A stretch of 64,000 nt of DNA from Pohlia nutans (Eukaryota > Streptophyta > Bryopsida > Bryales > Mniaceae). A program made the position numbers and the translations under genes. The stretch covers positions 13,689,501 to 13,753,500 of the forward strand of contig CM040107.1 of the NCBI GenBank assembly GCA_022496805.1. The letters are read 5' to 3'. The notes under the pieces are model-generated. The model was given only the letters and a program-made list of their open reading frames with translations. It was not told where the DNA came from and searched no databases. Positions 21,921-33,316 of this stretch are shown piece after piece; position 1 is the stretch's first letter; every line of letters begins with the position of its first letter.

Positions 21921-22498
21921 TTACCCCTAAGTGCCCAACCATGCATATTGTGCATGATGTACAGGTTTCATCTGTATTTTCTCATCCGTCATACACTTTT
22001 TGTGGTGAGAGTTTTGTACTGATTTATTTATGGGAAGTTAGCTTCATGTATGTGTGATTCGATTGAAAAGGAACTAATGTTTGAAAAAATTATGCCTCAT
22101 TTTGTATTGCAGTGTTTCACCGAAAATGTTGAAGATTTTGGTCCAAAAGTGATATTGGAAAAAAAAAAACTATGAAAATCAAGCATCCAAAAAATCTCCA
22201 AAAATCACTACACCTAAAGTACTACATTATAACCCATCACAAAAAAATTCATCCACATATTATCAATATCGTATTCGTTATTGAATTACAAAAAAATTTT
22301 GTATTCTATGTTTCAAATTTTATAGAAAAAGATTATTGATAGCAATCATAGATCTAACCGTATAGATAGAATCTACAAATAAAAATGTATAACTTTTATT
22401 CATACATCAAGTTCCAAATATTCGTGTTAGTTGCAGTTTATAATGCATCTTTGCGAAACTGTGTAAACTGGACATAGGTGAGGACTTCTAGGGGTTAA
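21921..22498 (-). mobile_element. MITE family 1, copy b (inverted)
   Basis: About 578 bp, starting TTACCCCTAA and ending TAGGGGTTAA, reverse complement of copy a at 12.2 kb. It carries a short poly-A run near 22160. It ends 75 bp before a GCCGTCCGATC cluster, the same pairing as seen at 12 kb and 14.8 kb. Confidence 0.7.
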
Positions 22499-22569
22499 CC
22501 AACAAGACCGCGGGATTTGATGATCATGCGCATTGGATATTTCATAGTATTCTAAAACAAAGATAATTT

Positions 22570-22870
22570 GGTTAATGTGTCGGGTCCGGTCTGCCGTCCG
22601 ATCTGCGGTCCGTCTCGCTGTCCGATCTGCGGGCCGTCCGATCTGCGGTCCGTCTCGCCGTCCGATCTAGGGTCCGTCTCCCCGTTCGATCGGTAGTCCG
22701 TGGAGCCGTTGGATCTGGACGTCCGCACCCCACCGTCCGATACAGGGCGAACTGCGCAACCCGTCTGATCGCCGACAGCCGGTCGATCAGACGACGTGTG
22801 TCCAATCGCGTGGCGAACGGTGCGGGCCGTCTGATCAGTTGGCGGACGACGCGGTCCAATTTTTTAAACG
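22570..22870. promoter_or_regulatory. GCCGTCCGATC cluster 4, upstream of the kinase-like gene
   Basis: At least eight words of the form (g)ccgtccgatc, ccgttcgatc or ccgtctgatc occur in 250 bp, ending 20 bp before the ATG at 22890. No TATA box is evident. The array may be the promoter or a set of protein-binding sites. Confidence 0.45.
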
Positions 22871-22889
22871 ATTCCGGAGCTCCGTCACC

Positions 22890-24383
22890 ATGCCGAAGGG
22901 AAAAAAGCATAAGATAGGTAAGACGACGGAACAAAAATCTCTTGAAGATAGCCCTTACATGCCGTCGAAAGCGTGTAAGAAGTTTCTCCAGCAGTTCACG
23001 GTGGATTTTTACCAGAGCAACACGCTTATGGCGTTGGAGAGTAAGTTTGTTCGGTACAAAGAGCAGAGTATGCAAAAATTTCAAGACGACATGACGAAGA
23101 ATATGTTGCAGGCTCTTCGGGATGGAATTTGGTACCGGGAGATGGAAAAGCGTGATTTCTCAACGTGGTTGGGGTGGAGGGTGAAAGATTCTTTGTGGAA
23201 TATCGAGGGAGTATTAACCAAGTATGGGAAGGACCACGAGCTGCTTCAGGACAATACGTATATTGAGGAAGTGATGAAGAAAGGAGATAGCTTTGTGAAG
23301 TTGATGAAACTATATAGCTTTGGACGCCAGCGCAATCAAAATATCGGTTGATGGAGACACGTTGCTGGTGGATCCAAGGAGTTAATGAAGAATAAGTTGG
23401 TCCATGCATTGCCTGCTACGGCCAATATCATTGAAGTGGAGCACACATCACTCAAGGGTGCATATGCTACAGTCAAGAGGGTTCGAATTGAAGGAGCCCC
23501 AGGGTTTGAACTTTATTGGGAGTTTGCGGCGAAGCTTTCTAAACAGTGGAAGACAAGACCGGATCTTGCAAAATTGGAACACCAAAACGAAACGATGGCC
23601 GTTCGAATTGACCATCCAGGTGTTATACGGTATGTGGCTATTCATCCTTCGAAATACGAGGGTTATGTATATTGGTGGAATGGTGGGACATTGCGACAGA
23701 TGCTGAATTTAGACAACACGTACGGAGACGATATCTACGTGCGTACGTTGCATACAACTATGTCAGCAGACGATGTCGTCAAAGCAAGTTATCTGAGGCG
23801 GTTCCGTAAAAAAAGAACGGAGTTGGCGTGGGCATTGGTGATTATCGTGATGGAGGTATACATGACCGACAACCTGCACAATGATTTATCTCCCGATAAT
23901 ATCCTTTTTCATTTCCCTGCGGACGAGACGTGTGTATACATCGGGGTATGTGACTGGGGCATGTTATCCTTTTTGAGTGAGCCGATGAAGTCACTATATG
24001 GGTTCAACAGTACAGAGGAAATGGAGAAGGATCTTGCAGATCGGTACTGGGTGGATCCTACAATTGCTTATGTACGTAAGCCAGATGCAGATGTGGAGAT
24101 ACGCCCACTAGTGACGAAGGCAACTGAGGCATATGGAGTTGCAAAACTTGCGTTGCGCATCAACAAGGGCAACATGTCGGAGGATTACTGGAAGTTGCAG
24201 ACGCCTGGAGAAACTTCAGTTGTTTATAGACAGCAGGAGTTGGCAGATGTGTTCGAGAGCTATTTGAATCGATTGTGCAGCCCGAATCGAGGAAATGTTG
24301 GAGGTTTAACTCATTTAGTGACACGTTTTAGGATGACGTACCTTTGGCCAGTACCGTTCGATCATTTTAGACATGTGTATTAG
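22890..24383 (+). pseudogene. Protein-kinase-like gene with one internal stop
   Basis: ATG at 22890 (context caccATGcc) opens a basic N-terminal domain of 153 codons (MPKGKKHKIG... RQRNQNIG). A single TGA at 23349-23351 follows. The same frame then continues to TAG at 24381-24383, giving about 497 codons in all. The second part looks like a protein kinase fold: SLKGAYATVKRVRI (nucleotide loop region), WEFAAKLSK (candidate ATP lysine), HPGVIRYVAIH, GGTLRQML, catalytic loop HNDLSPDN (Asp near codon 332) and CDWG in place of DFG (Asp near codon 355). HND and DWG are atypical, so activity is uncertain, but the Asp and Asn residues needed for catalysis are kept. A restart at ATG 23385 is possible. 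It lies between two TTAACCCC-type MITE sequences and may be part of a mobile unit. Confidence 0.6.
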
Positions 24384-24786
24384 GCAAAACATACTGATAT
24401 AGTTCTTCTTGGTTTAGAGTAGTAGTAACGGTATTGAATTGTTCTATGGCTATTGTTGTGTGCTTATGTATAGAACACCTGGACTTCTGTCCGACTATCA
24501 GTAAAATATTTTCCTTTTTGACATTTACGGAAAAAATAATTCCATATGTTTTATTGTTTTTGGGATTTTGCTATCTCTATACTCATTGATATTTGTGGGT
24601 TTTGCAGCCATCAGTCCCAAGACTCCAATTTGGAATTTGTTTGCACACATGGGTACCTAACGTTATTAGAATTTAGAAACACCCTCGATTTTCTTTAATG
24701 TTTTGGAAAATAGTTCTTCCATGTGTTATTGGAATTTTGCTAACTCTATGGTTTTTGATTAGGATTTGCAATCGGTGGATTTGTGT
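24384..24786. other. No gene seen; 3' flank of the kinase-like gene
   Basis: AT-rich, with no credible frame. It shows weak repeats of the phrase gttttggaaaa/ttttgctaactctat. It probably holds the 3' untranslated region. Confidence 0.4.
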
Positions 24787-25077
24787 ACACCGTTGGGATT
24801 GGAGAATAGACTTAATTTGAAGATTTTCCACCGTCGACAAATTTGAATGTTGAGTGTCCAAAATACAGAAGTATTTCTAAAGATGCTCGTATCATAGGTC
24901 TCTTTTAATTTCGTCACTTTTTGGTTTTTACTCCTTATAAATATAACTTTGCCGTAAACCTTAAATATAAGTTTTAATAAACCCTTTGACAAAAATATAT
25001 TTAATTTGAATTTTTCCCTTGTTTAAATAATAAAACTTGTAAATATTCAAAATATCTTCAAATCATGTTGAAAACTG
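24787..25077 (+). mobile_element. MITE family 2, truncated copy d
   Basis: Matches the middle of copies b and c, from ccgttgggattggagaatag to aatcatgttgaaaa. Both ends are missing. The right break falls exactly where GCCGTCCGATC cluster 5 begins. Confidence 0.65.
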
Positions 25078-25828
25078 TGATCGGACGTCCACTGCACTGT
25101 CCGATCGGGCACGTTCGCAGTCGTCCGATCTTGTAGCCGTCCGATCGCGCCGTCCAGCCGTCCGACCCAATCGTCCGTCCGATCCCGCCGTTCGCCATTC
25201 TAATCCCACTCGCCCGTCCGATTGGGCACATTCTGAATCGTCCGATTGGGCACATTCTCAATCGTCCGATCGGGCAGCCGCTCGCCCGTCCGATCGAGCA
25301 CCGAATCCCTCGTCCGACCCGTAGATGGAGACACCAAATTCATAGATTTTTTCAATTTCAGTGAAGTATAATCAGTCCAGCACGAGGATGGGACTAAAGA
25401 TCTCGTGGATTTTGTCATACTCCTTAAACAACCGTCCGCCGTCCGCAGAAACATTGCAATGGGGCGGTCGACCGATCTGCCCGCCGTCCGATCTGTCTGC
25501 CGTCTGACCTGCTCGCCGTCCGATCTACCCTAAATTGCCGTCTGACCTGTCCAGTCGTCCGATTGCCCCGTCCGCTGAGGTAAAACTCTCGTCCGCTGTG
25601 GTTAGACCGCCGTCCGCTGTGGATTTTTCTAAGTCACCGGACGCTGGGATGGGAACGTCTACGTCCAGGGGACGTCCGGACACGAACCCTGCTCGGAGAA
25701 GCATGTCCTTGATTTTGGCCGAGAGACACTGCGGAGAATGGCCTCCCTTGATAGTGGCAAGCTCCTTCTGAAGCTGTCGGAGCATGAAGGTAGCCCTGTT
25801 TCAAGTGGCGGTATCAGTAAGGGAGAGT
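25078..25828. repeat. GCCGTCCGATC cluster 5
   Basis: From 25078 to about 25330 and again at 25430-25580, tcgtccgat(c/t)gggcac, gccgtccgatc and gccgtctgacc words recur, some as inverted copies. The stretch 25580-25828 has fading variants and no supported gene. It borders the degenerate 3' end of gypsy-2. Confidence 0.6.
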
Positions 25829-26400
25829 TCATCGGCCGTGAGTATCTCGCGGAGGCACTGCTTGGACGTAGGGGACCACTTCCTCTTGAAGTAGATTCCG
25901 AGGTCGTAACTCTACCGGCCCCAATGAAACATTGTAGCCGTGAGTATCTTGTCGGTGAAGGAGTTCATGCTCGTCGGGACTGACACTCCAGTAGTTGATC
26001 TTCTCCGGATCCGGGTTGGTGTTGATTTCGGAAGTCGTGCCGGTCGGTAGTCGGAGGATGTTGGTGATGTCTGCCGGGGTGATGACGTAGGTCTTCGCAA
26101 TTGCTTCTCCAATGATCAACTGCTGTAGGATGCTGTGTGTGGTGTTGATAAAATTCTCCACGACATCCTTGCGAATTTCTTAACCCACAGTAGGTTGATA
26201 AAACCCTCGAGGCCGACTCGGTGAATCTACACGCATTCATCTGGACTGGTGGCGGCAAGTTGTTTCCAAGCAACCATGTGTTTGAGCGGTAGGCACGTAT
26301 TATCCTTCCACTTGGGTCCTATTAGGTTGCCGCGGGATGTGCTTCCACCGTGATTGTCGACCGCGGTTTTTTTCTGACTAGACATCCTGCAAAACCGCAC
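25829..26400 (-). pseudogene. Gypsy-2 3' module
   Basis: On the minus strand a frame starts at MSSQKKTAVDNHGG (near 26382) and runs to TSPDECV, where it is broken by a shift near 26227. It continues in another frame with LLIGEAIAKTYVITPAD, ITNILRLPTGTTSEINTNPD and INYWS, down to a stop at 25829. The LPxGxT...YxS block matches the module after the gypsy-1 integrase (4.1-4.7 kb). I do not know its function. The long Ser/Pro-rich minus frame at 26.4-26.8 kb looks like untranslated DNA. Confidence 0.5.
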
Positions 26401-26886
26401 ACAGAGAGCTCCTCGCGTTCTCTCTTGGGAGGTGGAAGATGGAGCGGCTACTAAGCAAGAAGATGGACAAACTCTAATCTGCGCTATTCGCCTCGGTCGA
26501 TTGTGTCGATGGCGGTGAACGGTAGCTACCGGCCGTGGCGGCCCGGAGAGAAGAAAGGGAGACGGAGATGGAGGGCGGTGGCGGAGAGCTAATCGGGAGG
26601 AAGAAACAACTGTGGCGGCGGAAGACAGAATGGTGAGGAAAGGATAAATAGAAGGAGAACTGAACAAGGAAATGAATGAAGAGGGTGGTGGAATGAAGAG
26701 AGATGGAGTGACTAGGTACGAACTAGGTTGGGAGAGTGGCGGCGCGTTAGGGTTGGGGACTGCCGAACTCGGCGCTCGGTACGGTTTTTGCCTCCGTGAT
26801 ACCAAGTTGGTCGGTTCGGGATGTCCTAGCGGCAGCATTAGTGGTGGCTTTGATGTTGTGGTTGAGTCGGTTACCGAGGTCAGTGG

Positions 26887-28117
26887 TCAAATTGGTACGG
26901 TAGGTCGAGTCGAAAATAATATCAATTTGGGACCCATGTGTGACTCGGTATCTCGAGTTGACTGAGGAAAAATTTCCACGGTGATGCAGTTGGTGGAGAT
27001 AGAAATCGCGGTAGCCTCTTCGTCGTCCTCTACATCGTCCTCTGCATCGTCCTTTGGATCGGGGAATTTGCCTTTTGCGGAGACGACAACCCAAGAATCA
27101 TACCGGAGCGAAGAAAAAAACAGCATTTTTCGGGGTTTAGACTTATACCGAATTCACGGCATTTGATAAAACACTTTCGGAGTTTGTCGAGCTGTGTCTC
27201 GGTGGTACTATACACGCTGAAGTCGTCTAGGAAGAGCTTCATGAAATCACCGAGATATTCCTTGAAAGCTTGGTTGACTGCTCGCTGGTACGTTGGCGGA
27301 GCGTTCTTCAAACCGAACGGCATTACTACCCTGACAATGGCTCCCTAGTTGGTAATGAACGCCGTCTTGTGGCGGTCCTCGGGTGCAATCTTGATCTGGT
27401 GATAACCGGAGAAGCCATCGAGAAATGAGTACATCTCATTGCCTGCTACCGAGTCGGGGACCTCATCGGTAGACGGTAGGGGATACGGATCCTTCTCTGT
27501 TGCCTTGTTGAGACACCTGAAATCAACACAAATTCAAAGTTTGCCATTCTTCTTTGGTACTAGACGATTGGTGATAACCAGGTAGCATGGTCCACAGGTT
27601 CAATAAATCCTACCTGCAAAAGTTTATCAAGATCGGTTTTTACCGCTGCCGCATAATTAGGATTCATTCGGTAGCGTACCTGATGGGTTGGGGGAATGCT
27701 GGAGTCAAGTTCAATCTTGTGTTGAGCGATGTGTTCCAGGATGCCACGTAGATCATGGTAGGACCATGCAAACACATTCTTGAAAGTGCGGAAGAGATCT
27801 TGGGCTTCCGATAGGAGGGAGTCCGGGACGGAAGTACCGATACGGATAATGTTGGGGTGGGGATCGGTTTTGAGGTTGAGGTCTCGTAGTTGCTCTTCCT
27901 TTGTCTGAGACCACTTTGCTACCGATATTATTTTTACCTTTTCCCAAGTCATTATTTCATCAACTGGCATGCTACCTTCCGTATGGGTTATGGCTGGTAA
28001 GGTGAGCTCAGTAGTGCTTACCTGGCACAGCTTGTCAATCACCAATGTTCTAATGGAGAGGAGGAACTTCTGTGCCTCAAGTAGGATGAGTTCTTCTTCG
28101 TCGGCAAGACCTTCCAT
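26887..28117 (-). pseudogene. Gypsy-2 reverse transcriptase
   Basis: The minus strand encodes the linker FAWSYHDLRGILEHIAQHKI and RYRMNPNYAAAVKTDLDKLL (entry to gypsy reverse transcriptase). After a shift near 27550 come SFLDGFSGYHQIKIAPEDR, a TAG near 27342 at a conserved Trp position (ITN-stop-GAI), MPFGLKNAPPTYQRAV, and the active-site block FLDDFSVYS (FLDD instead of YVDD). LNPEKCCFFL follows. After about 27050 a GA-rich microsatellite interrupts it. RNase H and integrase are absent. Confidence 0.75.
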
Positions 28118-28506
28118 GTAGTTGTAGCAGACGAGAGCATCGGCAGTTGTGGCTTCAAAACCTCACTCCTTGTTAATCCATATTGTTCGGATGGTACCAT
28201 TATCCATGATTTGTATGTGGTCGTTAACCAAATCGTGAATGACTCGGGCGTCCCTAAGCCATGGTCTACGGAGCAAGAGCGTATAAGTTATATTGACATC
28301 CTTACAAGAAATAACAGTGAGAATAATGATATAGGGAATACCGTGAATGAAGATCTTGATGTCCGTGAGCAAGCGAAGAAGTTGGACGAGAGAGCTATCC
28401 GCCATTTTTAGTTTAAAAAGTGCCGATGTTGGGGTCGGTAGTCCATGGGTGCGTCGCTCGGTTTCGGTGATAACATTTACTCCCGATCCTCCATCCAACA
28501 GGACAT
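28118..28506 (-). pseudogene. Gypsy-2 protease
   Basis: Starts just inside element B's insertion point with LLDGGSGVNVITETERR, the retropepsin active site. It continues with IHGIPYIIILTVI and LLLRRPWLRDARVIHD as in gypsy-1. A TGA near 28164 interrupts it before GFEATTADALVCYNYMEG. Its upstream part lies, inverted, at 33.1-33.3 kb. Confidence 0.7.
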
Positions 28507-28570
28507 TGTCGAACCTCGATTATTCTAAAACGGGCAGTTAGGGTATGTAGGGCAGTAAAGGGTAGCCCAG

Positions 28571-28590
28571 CCGCCATAAATGGGAGAAAT
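28571..28590 (+). promoter_or_regulatory. TATA-like box shared by TGCA elements
   Basis: ccgccataaatgggagaa occurs at the same place in B (28571), D (38741-38758), A (about 19859) and, on the minus strand, C (37070-37086). Each copy lies about 65-75 bp after the element start and is followed by ggccataa or tatggcc and an agagagag stretch. Conservation across copies suggests the core promoter. Confidence 0.5.
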
Positions 28591-29219
28591 AACGATCATT
28601 ATGGCCTCTTTATTTATTTGGAGAGAGTGGTGCTCTCGCGCGCACCTTAAGTGTTCACTACCAAACCTAAGAATGACAGCGGACCAGACACGAGACCGGA
28701 TCGGACACCGGATGTCGGGGGACAGGCCTCTGCCGGTCCCGGCCACGATCCGGGATTTGAATTGGGCCGCCTTAAATTGGGTGGCTCACTATTCATTCCT
28801 CCCTAGTTCCTCCAGCCCTCCGCGCACGCCATTTTTCACAGTTCCGAAGAACGATAGGGTTCCCGTTTTGCGCCCGAAGGTAGAGAGCATTGAGCGATCG
28901 GCTTGTGAGAATTTTGGGCGCGTGGCAGTGAGGGAAATTGAACACCCGGTGAGAAACGGTAGTGCGAGATTAGAATTTGGGTGAGGCGAGCACCCGGACA
29001 GTGAGCGCCGCCATTTCCGGCGAAGTTTGCTGAAGAGAGTGAGTGCGCACCCGGGAAGAGAGTCGCGGGGGCTCCGGGAGATCAGGCGCACACCACGGAA
29101 GCGGAAAAGGAAGCGTCCAGAGCGGGAGGCGCGTGGGTTGCCAAAGAAAGAGAGCGCATCCGGAGAAGGAGCTGCGTCACTCTCGGAGGAGTGAAGAAGC
29201 CCGTCCGGAGTCCGCAGCC

Positions 29220-31853
29220 ATGGCACGAATGGAGGCCGAAGCCAAGATTCCAGAGAAGCACATTTGTCCAGACATCCCGCAACACGATGGACACTTTGAC
29301 GATTTGATGTAGGACCTCCTGAAGATGGGGTGTTTGGAGTTATTTGGGAGAGTGTGGGATGTGCAAGACTCCCGGATGTTGGAGGAAATCGAGGGCGGGC
29401 CGATGGTGGAGGCCTTCCGGACGACTATCCGGGCGAAGTATGGGAGCTGGACCCGGGAGATGTGGCGGGCACTTTACGACTTCCCGGACACAAACGAGGA
29501 CCTAGAACCGGGAGGCAAGGGCGACACGGATTGGGTGAAGGCGCGATTCAGCTACCTCTCGCAGAAGGACTGGTTCAAGGTGGTGGATTGCAAGAGGCCC
29601 CGGGAGCAAAGGCTGCTCCAGTACGTAGTGCGCATTCTTAGTCCGGAGAAGCCGACCACCCTCACCGTGACGCTGGCCCAGGGCATCTACTCCGCTCTTC
29701 TCCGGGGGAAAAGGATCAACTGGCCACTCCTGGTGCATCGGAACACGCAGAAGTGGGCGGTGAACCTCGAAAACAAGAAGGGATGCCCGTTGGCCCCATT
29801 TCTCTAGCACCTGTACGAGAGATATAGGTGCCTCACTTTGGAAGAACGGAAGAGGCTGGAGATAGTGCCCATTCCGGGATTGAGAAGCCCGGCCAAGAAG
29901 AAGGCGCCTCTTCCGGGAGGTGGAGTGGGAACCAGCAGACCCGGTTCGTAGTCCCGACCGGAGAAGAAAAGAATGGCTCCACCGGCACCCCAACCGGGTA
30001 GGAGCGGCTTCCAGGGAGAGGAGCGCAGGAAGGACAGGAAAGACCATCCGGTGAGAGGACAACCGAGTGAGGCCAGCGCCAACCCGGAACAGAGAACCAA
30101 GTGGAGAGAAGACAGCCCGGAGAGAGGCCAACCGGGTGGCGTCAGGCCGCGGCAGGAGGAGCGGCAGGAGGGAAGAAAGGACCCGGAGACAGGCCGACCG
30201 GGTGGGGCAAGACCTCAGCAAGAGCTGAGAACAAAGAGAAGGGAGGACCCGGGAGAGGAAGAGGAGCAGGAGCCTCCACAGCCGAATCTGATCCGGAAGA
30301 AGCCGGTGAGGGACTCAGAGGCAGCTCTTCATCTGGAGGTAGGCAGTTCTTTCCAAGCGTGACCTAGGGTAGATCCGGTGGAGGAATCCATGCCAGCGGA
30401 GGAGACCGGGCCTCTCCAACGCAACCCGAGGAGCGACCAGAGGCAGGTCCTGGACCGATGGAGGAAGATCCGGTGGCTCCATATGAACGACCGGCAGCGG
30501 GAAACCAGCAAGGTGAGGAGGGGGATCGATCGCAAGTGCGAACTCGAGGCGTAAAGAGTAAGCTAGTCCTCACAGTCGACGAGGAGGCAGGGCCGGCGGG
30601 TCCGGAGACCACACCCCGGAAGGATAAGAGACCGGCTTGGAGGAAGACGATCCCACTCAACAAGCGTTGGAAGGAAGCAGGGGAGGACGAAAAGGAAATC
30701 GGAGACAAGGCAGACCGAGAGCAGGGAGTGCTAGCGGGAGCAGAACCAGTCCAGGAAGCAGGCCTATTCGGAGATGTGCTAGTAGAAGGAGAAGAACTGC
30801 TCCGGGTGGAGGACATGCTTCTGCAAACCCGGATAGCACTGGACATGGTGACGGAGCTGTACAATCCCATGTTCGCTGCGCTCCGGGAGGCAAGGACTCT
30901 CCTCCGGACAGACGACGCCCTAGAGTATCCGGCGCGGGTCCGGAAACTTCAGAGGAAACTCATTCGGAGCAGGGAGAGAGAGAACGAGTTGACTGGACAA
31001 CTGTAGGGTCTCCGGGAGGCAAAAGGCGAATCAACAGCTCTCTTGAAGGGTTTGGAGGGGGAGCTGCAACGAAAGGTAGCCTATATCAAGAAGATGGAGG
31101 CCCACGTGCAAAGAAACGAGTTGCAGATCCGGGAGCAAGAGGATACCATCCGGAGGGTAGCGGAGACGAGCCGACAGTGCGTCACCAAGCTGACAGGTTT
31201 GTTCCAACCGGATGAGGAGGCACAGATGAAGGCCCGGTTGTACGACAAGGGGGTGAGCCAGCTGGGATTGGAGGGAGCAGCCCGGATGAAGAATGTTGTC
31301 CGGCAGTACTCGGACAAAGTGGAAGCGTATTTGGTAGAGTTCAGGGTACTAGCGGAGTGTATGAGGGAGAGCTCTATCGAGGAGGAACCGGACCAGGAAG
31401 AAGCCACCAACCGTGGTGAGAACGTAGGTTCTAGGGATGGGCTGCAGTGTGTGTTCAACATGTCTGCAGATGCTCCACATGAGGGAGAGATGGACCGGTT
31501 GATGCGGAAGGAGAGCTCAACGCAAGAGCACACCTCCCAGGCCGTACTGGATGTGGAACCAATCCACATGGTCAGAACAATCCACATGGTTCTGGAGTGA
31601 GCCCAGTGGAGGTCCAGGATCTATCCGAAGAAATGGAAGCGATGGGTGTCAACCGGATAGGACCGAAGGGCAAGTGGGTGGACCACAAGGTCAGCCGGAC
31701 GGCCAGGCGGGGGGCGCGCAAGTGGACGAGCCAACGGAAGGGCAACAGGTGGAGCGGCCGGTGGAGCACGGAATGCGAGGAGATCGACCGGCGGATCTGA
31801 TCGTGGTGGGCAGTCTGAAAATTGAGGAGGAGCAGCCAATGGAGGTCGAGTAG
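29220..31853 (+). pseudogene. TGCA element B protein: plant mobile-type domain plus coiled coil
   Basis: ATG at 29220 (gccATGgc). After 29 codons a TAG (29308) interrupts FDDLM-stop-DLLKMG. The frame then gives GRVWDVQDSRMLEEIEGG, EMWRALYDFPDTNEDLEPGG, RILSPEKPTTLTVTLAQGIY and LENKKGCPLAPFL. This resembles the domain of 'putative plant transposon protein' entries. A TAG at about 29805, then a long Pro/Arg/Glu-rich disordered region with frame changes, and a C-terminal coiled coil (ALREARTLLRTDDALEYPAR, RKVAYIKKMEAHVQRNELQI) follow. The frame ends near 31600 or, after a further shift, at 31853. No polymerase or integrase domain. A structural or RNA-binding gag-like role is inference. Confidence 0.6.
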
Positions 31854-33106
31854 TTGCCCGAGACTGTGGGGAGCCCCGAATCAGTGGCCGGACTTAGTGG
31901 ATCCGTCTACTTAGAATAGGACTTTTTGAGTAGGTTTGTTAGCAGACTGTTTGATGTAAATGACTTCTAGGGTTTTGATGTTAGTGGCGACTTTGGATAG
32001 GAATAGAGCTGTGGAGAAAGCTCCTCGGATTTCCGGATCCCGGGATTGTAGGATCAGAGGATCTCCCGGATCTGGGCTTTGGGTTGGCTTTTTATCAAGG
32101 GATGTTCTTCATTCCTTGGATCTTTTTGTATACCTTTGTTCCGTGTAAGTGAGTAGAAGCACATATTCCTTGCACAAACGTTGTGTGTGTGTGTATGCAT
32201 ATATCTATTTACTTGTGTTATTGCCGGAATAGTGACACAACTAGTCCCTTGGTGACCGGGTGGATTAGCTAGGTTCGGACGTGAAGTCAGTTAAGAGACC
32301 GGGTAGGAGATTTGGAAGAATGAGGAGCGTTTCAATGTAGGGTTTTCTGTGTCCGGTTGCAGGTGGAAACCCGGGTTAGTGGCTGGGTGAGCAAGGGGGG
32401 GTACTCCGGTTTTCTCAAAACTCCTGGACGAGTAGTTCGGTAGAGGTTCCAGCATCCGGGTAGATCTTGCAACTGTAGAGTGTGGGAAAGCCAGAGTAAA
32501 ACGAGTCTTGAGGTATCCAATTTCTTCCGGACACCCCGATTACTGTCCATTCCGATCAACAAGTTGTTGTAGTATTTTGGGGATAAGGGGGAAGCGGGAT
32601 TGCGCTTGTGTGACCGGCTGTGGGTTTGGGATAAGCCCATAGTTGAAGAGAACCCCGGTAAGTACCCGGACTAGGGAGTTGAGTTTGGATAATCGGAAAG
32701 TAGTGAATCCCCTGTCACCGAAATCAGTAGGGGAGGGTGTGACTTTAGATCCAGCATCCTTAACAATGCATATGAAGAACCCTCTGAGGGAAAACAGAGG
32801 TCAAGAGGAAACCAGATTTAGTAGCTGGGTTAGACTGGGTAGAATAGGGTTGGTTAAGCTTCCAACCCAGACATGAACCGGGTCTAGCCTTAGCCGGGTT
32901 AGCCAGTAGAGAAGATCCGAGTTTTGTACGGAAAAAGGGATTTATTTGGTGACCGGGATAGAGTTGTCACCAATCCGGGTCAGTTTGCAAAAACTTCCCA
33001 CTTCACAGAGTCTCCGCGGAACGATAACTCGGAAATCACCTCTACGAGCATTCTTAATATGAAAAAGTGCGCTCTAGGGGAGTATCCGGTACGTCGTTCT
33101 ACGACA

Positions 33107-33316
33107 GCAGCTACGCAAAGAAATAATAAAGACAGTCCGTGAACTACAAGACCTCCTGCCATTGGAGCCACCATCCCCCACGTCACTACAACCGCTCCGG
33201 ACAGCACCATGGATATCTACGAGACCATCCTCCAACAAATTGTATCACAAACAATCCAGATCAGTCTAAAAAACGTTATGGCTATTGCACCCACTATCAC
33301 AAGCCGGTCGCTCTAT
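33107..33316 (+). pseudogene. Inverted piece of gypsy-2 (gag-protease spacer)
   Basis: In plus orientation this encodes QLRKEIIKTVRELQDLL and, after a shift, TILQQIVSQTIQISLKN. These parallel gypsy-1 ELLRDQMIQEVRQLQAEL and TIQQQVLDQLQNCKLQ. It is the part missing between 37154 (gag side) and 28506 (protease side), but in the opposite orientation to the rest of gypsy-2. Confidence 0.65.

Larger units (their letters stand above)
28507..33106 (+). mobile_element. TGCA element B (non-LTR, TG...CA ends)
   Basis: It starts TGTCGAACC at 28507 inside the gypsy-2 protease and ends TCTACGACA at 33106. Layout: 0.7 kb leader with a TATA-like box, one coding region (29220-31853), and a 1.2 kb 3' untranslated part whose last 110 bp (from about 33000) are almost identical to element D. 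No LTRs are visible. The left flank (gacat) and right flank (gcagc) do not match, and the structure shows B to be a recombinant of two insertions (see findings). Confidence 0.7.

Noticed and set aside
22570..25580. CRISPR-like spacing of the GCCGTCCGATC word
   Set aside because: Repeats are only about 10 bp, degenerate, in both orientations and irregularly spaced; the genome is eukaryotic.
29502..30221. Long minus-strand frames opposite the TGCA coding regions (also 30364-30893, 39974-40632, 41369-41911)
   Set aside because: GC-rich antisense shadows of the Pro/Arg/Glu-rich plus-strand protein; the plus frame is supported by three paralogs.
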